DNA of 64,000 nucleotides, from NCBI GenBank assembly GCA_036961205.1, contig JBALVI010000003.1:186001-250000 (forward strand), given 5' to 3'. Within the stretch, counting starts at the first letter, position 1. The number at the start of each line of letters is the position of its first letter. This document shows, one piece after another, positions 24,000 to 33,669 of this stretch. Position numbers and translations under genes: made by a program. The notes under the pieces are model-generated. The model saw nothing but the letters and a program-made list of their open reading frames with translations, was not told the origin of the DNA and did no database searches. Source of the stretch: CALJFL01 sp036961205 (GTDB lineage: Bacteria; Pseudomonadota; Gammaproteobacteria; Pseudomonadales; Halieaceae).

Positions 24000-25943
24000 A
24001 TGTATGTAGCCTCAGGTCACCGCCCCATGCCTATGCCTTTAAGTCACGTTGTTGTGTTCAGCGATGATCTTGAATTTCGGACCATTGCCGTAACTGCGCT
24101 CAACCGCGCGTCTACGGCCAGTGATTTTCCCTCGGTAGATATGCCGCTCGCATTTTTCTCCGCTGAAACGCTAGCGGAGACCCTGGAGCGTGCGCTTGCA
24201 GATGGCAGTTTACAGGCGGTTATTTGTGACGTGAGGCATCCAAACGGGATACAGGCAACAGTGGCGAGCATCAAAGCGGCGCGTGCTGAACTTGATGTGT
24301 TTATTGCAGTCGGTGACGGCTTTGCAGGTTTGAATTCGACGCTGGCGGGTCTGGGGGTCGAGATATTTGATCGTAGAGAGGAGAATTTCCCACAAATATA
24401 TCGCCAGATTCAGAGTGTAGTTTTGCGCAGGGCCGCCACGCCGTTCGCCGATACTTTGCGTGACTATGTTCACGGCGGCAGAGATGCCTGGCATACCCCC
24501 GGGCATTCTGGCGGTGACAGTCTTCGCGACAGTCCCTGGGTCGGCGATTTTATCGGCATGATGGGTGAGCATATTTTCAGCACAGATCTATCAGTATCGG
24601 TGCAGGTGTTGGATTCATTACTTGAGCCACACAGTGTTATCCAGGAGTCACAGGCACTAGCCGCTAAGGCGTTTGGCGCTGACCACACATTTTTTGTGAC
24701 CAACGGGACGTCTACCGCAAATAAGGTCATTGTTCAGCACCTGATGGGCGGGGGCGGCAAAGTGATCGTCGACCAGGCCTGTCACAAGTCCATTCATCAC
24801 GCGATCATTCTATTCGGTGTGGTGCCTGTCTACCTACAGGCTAGCGTGAACACGCAATACAGTTTTTATGGCCCGGTACCCAAGTCACGAATATTTTCAG
24901 CCATTGACGCCAATCCAGATGCGGGAATGCTGATTCTGACGTCCTGTACTTACGACGGGTTTTACTATGATCTTGCGCCGATAATAGCCCGCGCTCACGC
25001 TGCGGGCATCAAGGTGCTGATTGATGAAGCGTGGTACGCACATGGTCGTTTTCACCCGGACTTGCGGCCCAACGCACTCGATTCAGGAGCTGACTATGTA
25101 ACTCAGAGCACACATAAGATGCTGTCGGCCTTTTCCCAGGCGAGCATGATTCATGTCTCCGATCCAGATTTCGATGAACATCGTTTTCGGGAGAACCTGA
25201 ACATGCATACGTCGACTAGTCCGCAGTACGCTATGATCGCCAGCCTTGATGTTGCCCGCAAACAAATGAGCATGGAGGGATTTTCTCGTCTTTCATTGTG
25301 TATCGACATTGCCAGCCGGCTGCGCTTTGCGATCGATCAAACGGGTGTGTTTTCAGTGCTCAAGCTAGCTGACATGATTCCGGAAGAGTTGCTTGGGGAT
25401 AATATATCGCTCGATCCCACGAAGCTGACGATCGCATGCTCTCGCTCTGGGTTGACTGCCCGCAAAATCCAGCTGGCTCTATTTGAGCACTATGGTATCC
25501 AGGTCGAGAAGGTGACTCACAACACCGTTTCGATTCTGGTGACTCTGGGCACCACTGAAAGCAAGGTCCTGAGATTACTTCGGGCTCTACAGGAGTTGGC
25601 GGTCAACGCGCCTGGGGCTAGTGAGGCGACTGCAGCTGCACCGGCTGCGCTGCCCGAACTCAGCGAACTTCGCCAGGTCCCTCGAGACGCCTATTTTGGA
25701 CCATCAAGAGTAGCGCTGCTTCACGATAGCGAGATGCAACTCAATCCAGAGATTGTCGGCGCGATCAGTGCCGATCAGATCGTACCTTACCCTCCTGGCA
25801 TTCCGGTGCTGGTGCCGGGGCAGGTAATTACAGAAGCCATTGCACGATTTCTATCCTACTTATGCCGTGGCAACAGCGGCTTGGAAATGCATGGCGTTAT
25901 AGACAGTGAGGAGGAGCCTAAACTGCGCGTTGTAGCAGCTTAG
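24000..25943 (+). CDS. PLP-dependent Orn/Lys/Arg decarboxylase
   Basis: 647 residues of the fold-type I, Orn/Lys/Arg decarboxylase (group III) family. The order is an N-terminal receiver-like wing (about 15-140), the large PLP domain, then a C-terminal domain. HTPGHSGGDSLRDSP opens the catalytic part, FVTNGTSTANK is the phosphate-binding segment, LIDEAWYAHGRF carries the PLP-contacting Asp, and Lys373 in STHKML should be the Schiff-base lysine. PYPPGIPVLVPG is the C-terminal signature. Which amino acid is used cannot be told. The divergent Lrp-type gene is the probable regulator. ATG 24000 is used; ATG 24027 is an alternative start. Confidence 0.88.
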   Translation: MYVASGHRPMPMPLSHVVVFSDDLEFRTIAVTALNRASTASDFPSVDMPLAFFSAETLAETLERALADGSLQAVICDVRHPNGIQATVASIKAARAELDVFIAVGDGFAGLNSTLAGLGVEIFDRREENFPQIYRQIQSVVLRRAATPFADTLRDYVHGGRDAWHTPGHSGGDSLRDSPWVGDFIGMMGEHIFSTDLSVSVQVLDSLLEPHSVIQESQALAAKAFGADHTFFVTNGTSTANKVIVQHLMGGGGKVIVDQACHKSIHHAIILFGVVPVYLQASVNTQYSFYGPVPKSRIFSAIDANPDAGMLILTSCTYDGFYYDLAPIIARAHAAGIKVLIDEAWYAHGRFHPDLRPNALDSGADYVTQSTHKMLSAFSQASMIHVSDPDFDEHRFRENLNMHTSTSPQYAMIASLDVARKQMSMEGFSRLSLCIDIASRLRFAIDQTGVFSVLKLADMIPEELLGDNISLDPTKLTIACSRSGLTARKIQLALFEHYGIQVEKVTHNTVSILVTLGTTESKVLRLLRALQELAVNAPGASEATAAAPAALPELSELRQVPRDAYFGPSRVALLHDSEMQLNPEIVGAISADQIVPYPPGIPVLVPGQVITEAIARFLSYLCRGNSGLEMHGVIDSEEEPKLRVVAA

Positions 25944-26839
25944 CCAGAGGGCTCTTCGAGATGCGCGCATATTTTTGGTGCTGCCTGATACAAGCAGGAG
26001 TAGTGAGATAAACCCTCCATGGCATTAACATCGGTAGCGCCTGGAATTGTCTTACTTAAACATGACGCCATAGAGAATGGTGTCCAATTATCTTCTGTGC
26101 CATGCCAAAGGTTCACGTATGTAGTATGTCCACTGAGCTTGCCTGACCATGTTACGTAGAACTTGATATCCCTTATATAGCCGTTAGCGCCATTTTGAAA
26201 ACAATGCTTTAAAACCGGAGTTATATAGTTCTTGAAATCCCGGCACTTAATCAATTCGATATCTTTTCCTGCAGCGCTGGAGAACAACATGCGGACCAGC
26301 ATGCGAGGGGCCAATACCGCCATAATTCTTTGACACTGTGTGAGCAGAAAGAAGATAGATGGCTTAGCCATAGCTAGTTTGAACACTAATCCACCTGCCA
26401 TGTTATCTATAAAGTTACCCGAGTTTAGTGGCGCTGCGGCCGACACCAAATGTGTATGTTGAACTTGATCATTTAGAAGTGCACCAACCTCAAGGGCAAC
26501 ATGCGCTCCTATGGAAAAACCAATTAAATTTACCAGTTCGCCGTCGGCTTTTTTTCTGATTTGATCCGCTAGCTGTTGGTAATAACTTCTGCGGTCAAGT
26601 GAATTATCAATAGAAGATCTATCGAAGCAGATGACTTTTAGCTTGTGTTTTTTTGCGTGGCTGTCAAACAGGGCACACTCTTCCATGGCGCCGGGAGCGC
26701 CGTGGAAATAGACGACTAGCTTTCCGTCCCTGTTACCGTACTCAGCACATCTCACTTTGGGCTCGCCCGAATTTTTAATCAAGTCGTGCCCATCATCTGA
26801 GTTTTTCACTCTAATAACTCCTGGTTGCTGTCTAGCCAC
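25940..26839 (-). CDS. Alpha/beta hydrolase in an AT-richer segment
   Basis: 299 residues with an alpha/beta hydrolase plan: YFHGAPGAMEE oxyanion region, IGFSIGAHVA nucleophile elbow, Asp in HGTEDNWTP and His in EGLSHYSC. The lid region is unusual and the substrate unknown. Base composition is visibly lower in GC than both neighbours, and Lys, Asn and Ile codons are more frequent, which suggests recent acquisition. Its stop codon interlocks with that of the decarboxylase (25940-25943), so the junction is tight. The long frame of the next gene overlaps its 5' end only if an upstream start were used. Confidence 0.75.
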   Translation of the reverse strand: MARQQPGVIRVKNSDDGHDLIKNSGEPKVRCAEYGNRDGKLVVYFHGAPGAMEECALFDSHAKKHKLKVICFDRSSIDNSLDRRSYYQQLADQIRKKADGELVNLIGFSIGAHVALEVGALLNDQVQHTHLVSAAAPLNSGNFIDNMAGGLVFKLAMAKPSIFFLLTQCQRIMAVLAPRMLVRMLFSSAAGKDIELIKCRDFKNYITPVLKHCFQNGANGYIRDIKFYVTWSGKLSGHTTYVNLWHGTEDNWTPFSMASCLSKTIPGATDVNAMEGLSHYSCLYQAAPKICAHLEEPSG

Positions 26840-26924
26840 CCCGCAACGTTTGTTTCAACACGGACATATATGGTTTAGTCTAGTCGCCGAATCAATAACG
26901 GTAGGTAAGAGAGGGCGATTACAT

Positions 26925-27641
26925 ATGGCTATTCAAACACGTTTAGTAGAGTACACACACGACGGTGTCATCCTGGAGGGTTTTTTGGCCTGGAATGACG
27001 ACTCGGATCAGCCACGTCCGGCGGTGACAATTGCTCATACCTGGGTTGGTCGCAGCGAGTTTGAGGAAAGCAAGGCAATAGCGTTTGCGGAGCAAGGCTA
27101 TGCGGCTTTCGCTCTGGATCTTTACGGCAAGGGCGTCAATGGCAGCACCGTTGAAGAAAATACTGCTCTGATGACGCCGCTCATGGAAGATCGCGTGATG
27201 CTGCAGGCCAGAATGAATCTCGCGGTGACAGTATTGCGCGAACAACCGGAGGTCGACGGGACAAAAATTGCCGCTGCCGGTTATTGCTTCGGCGGCCTTG
27301 CCGTTCTCGATCTGGCACGCTCAGGCAGTGATGTGCTCGGTGTGATCAGTATCCACGGTCTGTTTTTCCCACCCGAAGGTGTCCCCAACAAACCGATTAC
27401 CGCCAAGGTGTTATGCCTGCACGGCTATGACGACCCTATGGCGGAGCCCGAGTCCATGACCTCGCTTGCCAGTGAATTGTCTGCCTCAGGCGCGGATTGG
27501 CAAGTTCATGCCTATGGCAATACCTTACATGCCTTTACCAACCCCGGGGCCAATAATCCCGATATGGGTACGCTCTACAGCGCCGATGCAGACCGTCGCT
27601 CCTGGCAGGCGTTAAACAATTTTCTTGCGGAGCTGTTTTAA
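26925..27641 (+). CDS. Dienelactone hydrolase family protein
   Basis: 238 residues. Alpha/beta hydrolase with a cysteine nucleophile, GYCFGGLAVLD, and HGYDDPMAEPE and LHAFTNPGA supplying Asp and His, as in dienelactone hydrolases. Length fits the family. ATG 26925 gives the proper N-terminus (AIQTRLVEYTHDGVILEGFL); earlier in-frame codons would overlap the opposite-strand hydrolase. A hairpin 20 bases after the stop (27662-27684) may end the transcript before the beta-oxidation operon. The true substrate may be any small lactone or ester. Confidence 0.85.
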   Translation: MAIQTRLVEYTHDGVILEGFLAWNDDSDQPRPAVTIAHTWVGRSEFEESKAIAFAEQGYAAFALDLYGKGVNGSTVEENTALMTPLMEDRVMLQARMNLAVTVLREQPEVDGTKIAAAGYCFGGLAVLDLARSGSDVLGVISIHGLFFPPEGVPNKPITAKVLCLHGYDDPMAEPESMTSLASELSASGADWQVHAYGNTLHAFTNPGANNPDMGTLYSADADRRSWQALNNFLAELF

Positions 27642-27661
27642 CACCCCGGTTGTGCTCTCCA

Positions 27662-27684
27662 CCAGCGCCCAATCAGGGCGCTGG
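27662..27684 (+). terminator. Hairpin, possible terminator
   Basis: CCAGCGCCC and GGGCGCTGG pair perfectly (9 bp) around AATCA, 20 bases after the dienelactone hydrolase stop codon. No T-tract follows, so termination efficiency is uncertain. Confidence 0.5.
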
Positions 27685-27787
27685 CCTGTAATGTAATGTC
27701 AACTTTTCTAGTCGTTCGGGTCATTGTCCCCGTGCGGCGATAGGCACAGTATTTGTGCTCAGAAATTCAGCCAACCGGAGCCCATCT

Positions 27788-28996
27788 GTGAGTAATCCAG
27801 CTTATATCTACGACGCCCTTCGAACCCCGCGCAGCAAAGGCAAGCCCGGGGGCAGTTTGAATGAAGTGAAACCCATAGAATTGGGGGCGGGATTGCTGCG
27901 TGAGTTGCAGCGCCGGCACGATCTGGACACATCATATGTCGATGACGTGGTCATGGGTTGTGTTACGCCAATAGGTGAGCAGGGCAGCGACGTAGGCAAG
28001 ATGATTGCAATGAATGCCGACTGGGATGAGTCAGTAGCCGGTGTCCAGTTAGACAGATTCTGTGCCTCTGGCCTGGAGGCGGTCAATATTGCAGCCCAGA
28101 AAATAGCCTCGGGTTGGGAAGATCTGGTAGTCGCTGGTGGTGTTGAATCGATGTCCCGCGTGCCTATGGGATCAAACGGCGGCGCCATGGGCGGCGATCC
28201 GGAGTTCTCTGCGAAGACCGGCTTCGTGCCACAGGGGATTGGCGCCGATACTATCGCTACCCTTGGCGGTTGGACCCGTGAAGATGTAGACAGTTTTGCC
28301 CTTGAGTCACAGCGTCGGGCCGCCTACGCCCGTGACAATGGCTACTTCGACAAATCCGTAGTCCCTGTTATCGACGCCAACGGTCTGGTGATTTTGGCAA
28401 AAGATGACTTCATTAAGCCGGATACTACGATGGAGAAGCTGGGCTTCCTCAATCCATCCTTCGAGATGATGGGGCAGTTTGGCTTTGACGATGTGATTCT
28501 CGGCAAATACAACACGCTGGATAAAATCAATCACGTACATACACCGGGAAATTCGTCGGGAATTGTTGATGGTTCCAGCGCGGTGCTTATTGGCAGCGAG
28601 AAAGCAGGCAAGGATCTGGGCTTAACCCCTCGCGGGCGTGTTGTGGCCACTGCAGTGTTGGCTACCGATCCGATCATAATGCTCACCGGGCCAGGGCCGG
28701 CTGCAAAGAAATGTCTTAAGCGTGCCGGCATGACCAACGCGGATATCGATCTGTGGGAAATCAATGAAGCCTTCGCTTCCGTGGCCCTGCGATACATGGA
28801 GGACCTGGGTATCGATCAAGAGGTCACGAATGTCAACGGCGGGGCTATCGCGATGGGTCACCCACTGGGTGCAACAGGTGCAATGTTGGTAAGCATCGTA
28901 CTGGACGAGCTTGAGCGACGTGATTTGAAGCGTGCAATGTTGTCACTTTGTGTTGGTGGCGGCATGGGAATTTCCACCATTATCGAGCGTGTTTAA
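27788..28996 (+). CDS. Acetyl-CoA C-acyltransferase (thiolase)
   Basis: 402-residue thiolase completing the beta-oxidation cycle: thiolytic cleavage of 3-ketoacyl-CoA. The nucleophile is Cys92 in LDRFCASGLEA; the C-terminal NEAFASVAL, GGAIAMGHPLGATGA (His) and LCVGGGMGIS (Cys) complete the active site. GTG 27788 is the start, with GGAG 7 bases upstream. It leads a three-gene operon with the FadJ-like fusion and a short-chain dehydrogenase. It is FadA/FadI-like in role but not confidently assignable to either gene name. Confidence 0.92.
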   Translation: MSNPAYIYDALRTPRSKGKPGGSLNEVKPIELGAGLLRELQRRHDLDTSYVDDVVMGCVTPIGEQGSDVGKMIAMNADWDESVAGVQLDRFCASGLEAVNIAAQKIASGWEDLVVAGGVESMSRVPMGSNGGAMGGDPEFSAKTGFVPQGIGADTIATLGGWTREDVDSFALESQRRAAYARDNGYFDKSVVPVIDANGLVILAKDDFIKPDTTMEKLGFLNPSFEMMGQFGFDDVILGKYNTLDKINHVHTPGNSSGIVDGSSAVLIGSEKAGKDLGLTPRGRVVATAVLATDPIIMLTGPGPAAKKCLKRAGMTNADIDLWEINEAFASVALRYMEDLGIDQEVTNVNGGAIAMGHPLGATGAMLVSIVLDELERRDLKRAMLSLCVGGGMGISTIIERV

Positions 28997-29043
28997 ACCG
29001 CGAACCCCCATTTACACAGAACAACGTTAGACAGGACAAAGTT

Positions 29044-31188
29044 ATGAGTGTTTTTTCCTATCAGAAAGATGAAGACGGTATTGTTACCGTAACCATGGAT
29101 ATGACCGGCCCGGTCAATGCTATGAATGAAGAATACCGCGTGGCCATGGCTGAGACGGTGCAGCGCCTTGAGCAGGAAGAGAATCTCAGTGGCGTCGTAT
29201 TCGCATCGGCCAAGAAAGTGTTTTTTGCCGGTGGCGACCTCAACGAACTGTTGTTGGTTACCAAGGATGGGGCCGAAGAATTCATGCAGAGTATCAACCT
29301 GGCCAAGTCAGAATTCCGGCGGTTGGAGAAGCTCCCTGTACCTGTTGTAGCAGCTATTAACGGTGCTGCTCTGGGTGGTGGCTACGAGCTCTGCCTGGCT
29401 TGTAATCATCGTATCGCATGGAACAATAAGGCGGTTCAGATTGGATTGCCAGAAGTGGGTCTTGGGCTGCTCCCGGGTGGCGGCGGCATTGTGCGCATGG
29501 TTAATCTGATCGGGCTCGAACGCGCTTTACCCTACTTACTGGAAGGCAAAAAGATAGCACCTGCTAAGGCGCTTGATGAAGGTATGATTCACCAATTGGT
29601 TGCCAATCGCGAAGACCTGTTACCTGCTGCGAAAGCCTGGATTCTGGAAAACAAGGACAACCCGGAAGCTGCTGTTCAACCCTGGGACACCAAGGGTTAC
29701 AAAATTCCAGGTGGTAATGCCAGCTCACCGAAGCTGGCCCAAACCATCATGGCGGCGCCTGTGATGTTGCGCCAAAAGACCCGTGGACTGTTGCCGGCGC
29801 CGGAGAAAATTCTGGCCGTGGCTGTGGAAGCTGCACGTTTGAACCTGGAGACCGCACTGGTTATCGAGAGCCGCGGGCTAGTGTATCTGGCGACAACCCC
29901 TGAAGCCAAAAATATGATCAGTACCTTCTTTTTCGGTATGAATAAGCTCAACGGTGGCGCCAGTCGCCCTCAGGGATATGAAAAACACGCGACTCAAAAA
30001 GTTGGTGTGCTTGGTGCAGGGATGATGGGGCAGGGCATTGCCTATGTCTCTGCGATGGCAGGAATAGACGTTGTCTTAAAGGATATTTCTCAGCAAGCTG
30101 CCGATAAGGGCAAGGCATACAGTGCCGTGTTACTGGATAAACGCGTTGAACGAGGCCGCATGACGCCTGAGCAACGAGAGGAAATACTGGCGCGCATCAT
30201 TCCCACTGCCGCCAGTACTGATCTGACTGGTTGCGATCTCATTATCGAAGCCGTATTTGAGAATATAGATTTAAAGCACAAGATCACGCAGGAGATGGAA
30301 CCCCATTTAGCGGACGATGGCGTATGGGGTTCTAACACCTCTACTTTGCCGATATCGCAATTGGCAGAAGCCAGCGCCAAGCCAGAAAACTTTATTGGTA
30401 TTCACTTTTTTTCGCCCGTGGACAAAATGCCGCTGGTAGAAATCATTATGGGTGATAAAACTTCAGACGAAACATTGGCCAAAGCCTTTGACTATGCGCG
30501 ACAGATCAAAAAGACGCCCATTGTGGTTAACGACTCGCTTGGTTTTTTCACCTCACGAACATTTGGCACCTACCTCGACGAGGGTGTACGTTTACTGCAC
30601 GAGGGTGTTCACCCTGTGCTTATCGACAATATGGGTAAAGGCGTCGGCATGCCCGTGGGTCCCCTGGCCGTTTACGATGAAGTCAGCCTGGAACTGTCTC
30701 GCAAGGCCCAGGCTACCTGGGAGGAGATGGGCGTACTCGACAAGTGGGGGGATGGCACCATCGCAAGAGCAGTCGTTGGTACCATGATTGACGGCCACGG
30801 TCGCGGCGGTCGGCATCACGGCGGAGGCTTTTATGACTACCCCGAGAAGGGTGGCAAGGCGATCTGGCCACCGTTACTCGACTTGTTTCACAAGCCTGAG
30901 GTTATAGTTGCAGATCAGGATATCAAAGATAGATTGTTGTTCCGGCAGATTATAGAGGCATTAAAATGCCTGGAAACCAACGTGCTGCGCTCTGTAGAAG
31001 ACGGTAACATCGGTTCTATTATGGGAATTGGCGCGCCGGTCTGGACCGGTGGTTTATTGCAGTTTGTGGAGACCTACGGCTACCCCCGTTTCGTGGAACG
31101 TTGCAATGAGCTGGCCGGGCTCTATGGCGATAGATTTACCCCGCCACAAATAGTAGTGGACCGGGCAGCAAAGCGGATCGCTGCCTAG
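29044..31188 (+). CDS. Bifunctional enoyl-CoA hydratase / 3-hydroxyacyl-CoA dehydrogenase
   Basis: 714 residues. The N-terminal crotonase domain contains FFAGGDLNELL and NGAALGGGYELCLAC (oxyanion hole) and PEVGLGLLPGGGG (catalytic Glu region). A Rossmann domain follows from about 320 (VGVLGAGMMGQGIAYVSA), with HFFSPVDKMPLVEII carrying the catalytic His, then the C-terminal dehydrogenase domain. It carries out hydration and NAD oxidation of the beta-oxidation cycle, probably in complex with the thiolase 47 bases upstream. Architecture is FadJ/FadB-like. Confidence 0.93.
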   Translation: MSVFSYQKDEDGIVTVTMDMTGPVNAMNEEYRVAMAETVQRLEQEENLSGVVFASAKKVFFAGGDLNELLLVTKDGAEEFMQSINLAKSEFRRLEKLPVPVVAAINGAALGGGYELCLACNHRIAWNNKAVQIGLPEVGLGLLPGGGGIVRMVNLIGLERALPYLLEGKKIAPAKALDEGMIHQLVANREDLLPAAKAWILENKDNPEAAVQPWDTKGYKIPGGNASSPKLAQTIMAAPVMLRQKTRGLLPAPEKILAVAVEAARLNLETALVIESRGLVYLATTPEAKNMISTFFFGMNKLNGGASRPQGYEKHATQKVGVLGAGMMGQGIAYVSAMAGIDVVLKDISQQAADKGKAYSAVLLDKRVERGRMTPEQREEILARIIPTAASTDLTGCDLIIEAVFENIDLKHKITQEMEPHLADDGVWGSNTSTLPISQLAEASAKPENFIGIHFFSPVDKMPLVEIIMGDKTSDETLAKAFDYARQIKKTPIVVNDSLGFFTSRTFGTYLDEGVRLLHEGVHPVLIDNMGKGVGMPVGPLAVYDEVSLELSRKAQATWEEMGVLDKWGDGTIARAVVGTMIDGHGRGGRHHGGGFYDYPEKGGKAIWPPLLDLFHKPEVIVADQDIKDRLLFRQIIEALKCLETNVLRSVEDGNIGSIMGIGAPVWTGGLLQFVETYGYPRFVERCNELAGLYGDRFTPPQIVVDRAAKRIAA

Positions 31189-31243
31189 GGCATTTCAGAT
31201 TCATATTTAGTAACTAATCAATCACCCAAAAAAGGACAAAATC

Positions 31244-32014
31244 ATGGAAATTAGTGGCAAGGTTGCAGTGGTAACAGGTGGCGCATCTGGTCTTGGCGAA
31301 GCGACTGTTCGCCGTTACGTCGAACACGGAGCAAAGGTCGCAATTTTTGATATGAATGACGCTCGTGGCAACGACATAGCGACAGAGCTTGGCGATGCGG
31401 TTATTTACCAAAATGTGAACGTGACCGATGAAGATACCGTTATGGCTGCAATAGCAGCGACAGTTGAAGCGTTTGGCGCAATCCATATTTGTAATAACTT
31501 CGCAGGAATCGGCGACGCGGCCAAAACAGTAAGCCGTGGCGAGCCGCTGGCACTGGACCGTTTCAAGCGCGTCATCGATATCAACCTGATAGGCACTTTC
31601 AATGTTTTGCGTCTTGCCGCCGCCCAAATGGCAAAGCAGGAGCCTGTCAACGACGACGGTTGTCGTGGAGTGATCATCAACACAGCTTCAGTTGCCGCCT
31701 TTGAGGGGCAGATTGGTCAGGCGGCCTACAGTGCATCCAAGGGTGCGATAGTGGGGATGACCATCTGTATAGCCAGAGATCTCGCCAGCCTGGGTATCCG
31801 GGTTAATACCATCGCCCCGGGTCTTATTCACACGCCCTTGTTTGACACCATTCCGGAAGAAGCCTACAAAAGTCTGGAGGCACAAGCTTTGTTTCCACGT
31901 CGTCTGGGTAAGCCAGCTGAAATTGCTCAACTTTCGCAATCAATCGTGGAAAATGACTACACTAATGGTGAAACCATTCGAATGGATGCTGGCATCCGTA
32001 TGCAGCCGCGCTAG
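31244..32014 (+). CDS. Short-chain dehydrogenase, 3-hydroxyacyl-CoA dehydrogenase type II-like
   Basis: 256 residues, classical SDR. The cofactor motif TGGASGLG is at 11-18, with Asp36 after the second strand favouring NAD. The usual NNAG appears here as NNFAG (84-88). Catalytic residues are Ser149, Tyr162 and Lys166 (YSASK). The end PRRLGKPAEIAQL and NGETIRMDAGIRM resembles the HSD17B10-type 3-hydroxyacyl-CoA dehydrogenases used on branched or steroid-derived CoA esters. It is 55 bases after the FadJ-like gene, probably in the same operon. Confidence 0.88.
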   Translation: MEISGKVAVVTGGASGLGEATVRRYVEHGAKVAIFDMNDARGNDIATELGDAVIYQNVNVTDEDTVMAAIAATVEAFGAIHICNNFAGIGDAAKTVSRGEPLALDRFKRVIDINLIGTFNVLRLAAAQMAKQEPVNDDGCRGVIINTASVAAFEGQIGQAAYSASKGAIVGMTICIARDLASLGIRVNTIAPGLIHTPLFDTIPEEAYKSLEAQALFPRRLGKPAEIAQLSQSIVENDYTNGETIRMDAGIRMQPR

Positions 32015-32034
32015 ATTCGTATTGCACCGAGCTT

Positions 32035-33483
32035 CTAACGAAGCTCTCGTTCCGCGGATTGCAGCGCAGCGAACTCCTCCTCTGGCGCTTGCGCCACGAT
32101 GTGGTGTCGACTGTAGAGCCCAAAGTAGGCAATCAACAGACCGTAAGCCAAGGCGCTCCATAGTGCGGCTTCGACATTGACGATAAATGTCGAAGAAAAA
32201 GCGACGATGGAGAGTGCCAGGGCAATCCCGGAGGTTATTTTGCCTCCGGGTGTCCTGTACGGGCGATGCAGGTCTGGTTCATTTATTCTCAGGATGATGT
32301 GGGACAGCGTCATCAGGGCGTAGGATGCAGTTGCTCCGAACACAGCGATGGTAATCATCAGGTCGCCCTCGCCGGTAAGCGATAATAAAAACCCCAATAC
32401 ACCTGGAACGATCAAAGCGAGTGCAGGTACTTTGCGACGGCTCGTTAGAGATAGGAAGCGGGGTAGGTAGCCTGCTCGCGATAGGGCAAACAACTGTCTT
32501 GAATAGGCATAGATAATCGAAAAGAAAGAAGCCACAAGTCCGGCCAAGCCCACCACATTCACAAAAGTGACTGCCGCGGATCGCTCTCCGTAGACTGCTT
32601 GCAGTGCGCCTACTAGAGGGGCTGGATGATCTCGCATGAAGGCTGCGCCAGCCGCGCCAGGGGCCAGTAGCAAAACGCAGGCAGCAAAAATCAGCAGGAT
32701 AATCATTGCTGTGATAATGCCCCGTGGCAAATCGCGGGCCGGATCGGCTGCTTCTTCGGCCGCCAGTGGAACCCCCTCAACGGCGAGAAATAACCAGATA
32801 GCAAACGGTATGGCGCCCCAGATTCCAATGTAACCCATGGGCAGAAAAGTACTGGCGCCGGCAACGCCTTCACTGGGAGGAATATCCAGCAGATTGGCAA
32901 TTTCAAAATGGGGGATCAGTGCCAGGGTGAAAACTACCAGGCCTGCGACCGCTATCAGCGTAATGCCCATCATAATACGTAGCGCTTCACCTGCGCCCCA
33001 TAGATGAATTCCGACAAAAATAACATAGGCCGCCGCATAAACCAGCGGGCCGTCCATACCGAATAATGTATTGATATAAGCGCCGATAAACACAGCGATC
33101 GCCGCCGGGGCAATTGAGTATTCCAGCAAGATCGCGGTACCTGTGAGGTAGCCTCCCCAGGGGCCCATGGCCCGTCGCGCAAAACTGTAGCCGCCACCTG
33201 CTGTAGGCAGCGCTGCAGAAAGCTCAGCCAAAGTCAGAACCTTGGTGGTGTACATCAGGGCCATGAGTATGGTGGCAATAAAAAGACCGCCAAAGCCACC
33301 TTGCGCCAAGCCAAAATTCCATCCTGCGAAATCCCCAGAGATAACATAGGACACACCCAGACTAGCGAGGAGAATCCATCCTGCGGAGCCACCCTTGAGT
33401 TGACGCAGGGCCAGGTAGTCGCTGTCTACCTCTTCGTATTCGATAGTGTCCTGATTCTCTTTACGCGGTGTCATCTTTTGCAT
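32035..33483 (-). CDS. APC-family permease, ethanolamine type
   Basis: 482 residues with about 12 membrane helices. The N-terminal stretch YLALRQLKGGSAGWILLAS, then VISGDFAGWNFGLAQGG, is characteristic of the proteobacterial ethanolamine permease. PTAGGGYSFARRAMGPWGG and EGVPLAAEEAADPARDLPRG are typical APC motifs. It should import ethanolamine or a related amine across the inner membrane. No ethanolamine ammonia-lyase genes are present in the window, so the pathway partner is elsewhere or the substrate differs. Convergent with the SDR gene, 20 bases apart. Confidence 0.88.
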   Translation of the reverse strand: MQKMTPRKENQDTIEYEEVDSDYLALRQLKGGSAGWILLASLGVSYVISGDFAGWNFGLAQGGFGGLFIATILMALMYTTKVLTLAELSAALPTAGGGYSFARRAMGPWGGYLTGTAILLEYSIAPAAIAVFIGAYINTLFGMDGPLVYAAAYVIFVGIHLWGAGEALRIMMGITLIAVAGLVVFTLALIPHFEIANLLDIPPSEGVAGASTFLPMGYIGIWGAIPFAIWLFLAVEGVPLAAEEAADPARDLPRGIITAMIILLIFAACVLLLAPGAAGAAFMRDHPAPLVGALQAVYGERSAAVTFVNVVGLAGLVASFFSIIYAYSRQLFALSRAGYLPRFLSLTSRRKVPALALIVPGVLGFLLSLTGEGDLMITIAVFGATASYALMTLSHIILRINEPDLHRPYRTPGGKITSGIALALSIVAFSSTFIVNVEAALWSALAYGLLIAYFGLYSRHHIVAQAPEEEFAALQSAERELR

Positions 33484-33669
33484 CCTGTAGTGTCAAGATT
33501 GGCCGCTCCTGGTTTGCGCTCGACTGGACTTTGGTTCAGTCAAGTGTAGGTTATTTTTGCGTGATGGGCGCCCGATACAGATTTCGGGGCCAAAACGCGT
33601 TCCTAAGTAGGTCGATAGCCGGTCTCCAAAGTCGGTATAATATCGCCCATCTACTACGGAGATTACGCC

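Noticed and set aside
27662..27684. Confident intrinsic terminator
   Set aside because: Stem is strong but no T-tract follows; kept only as a possible terminator.
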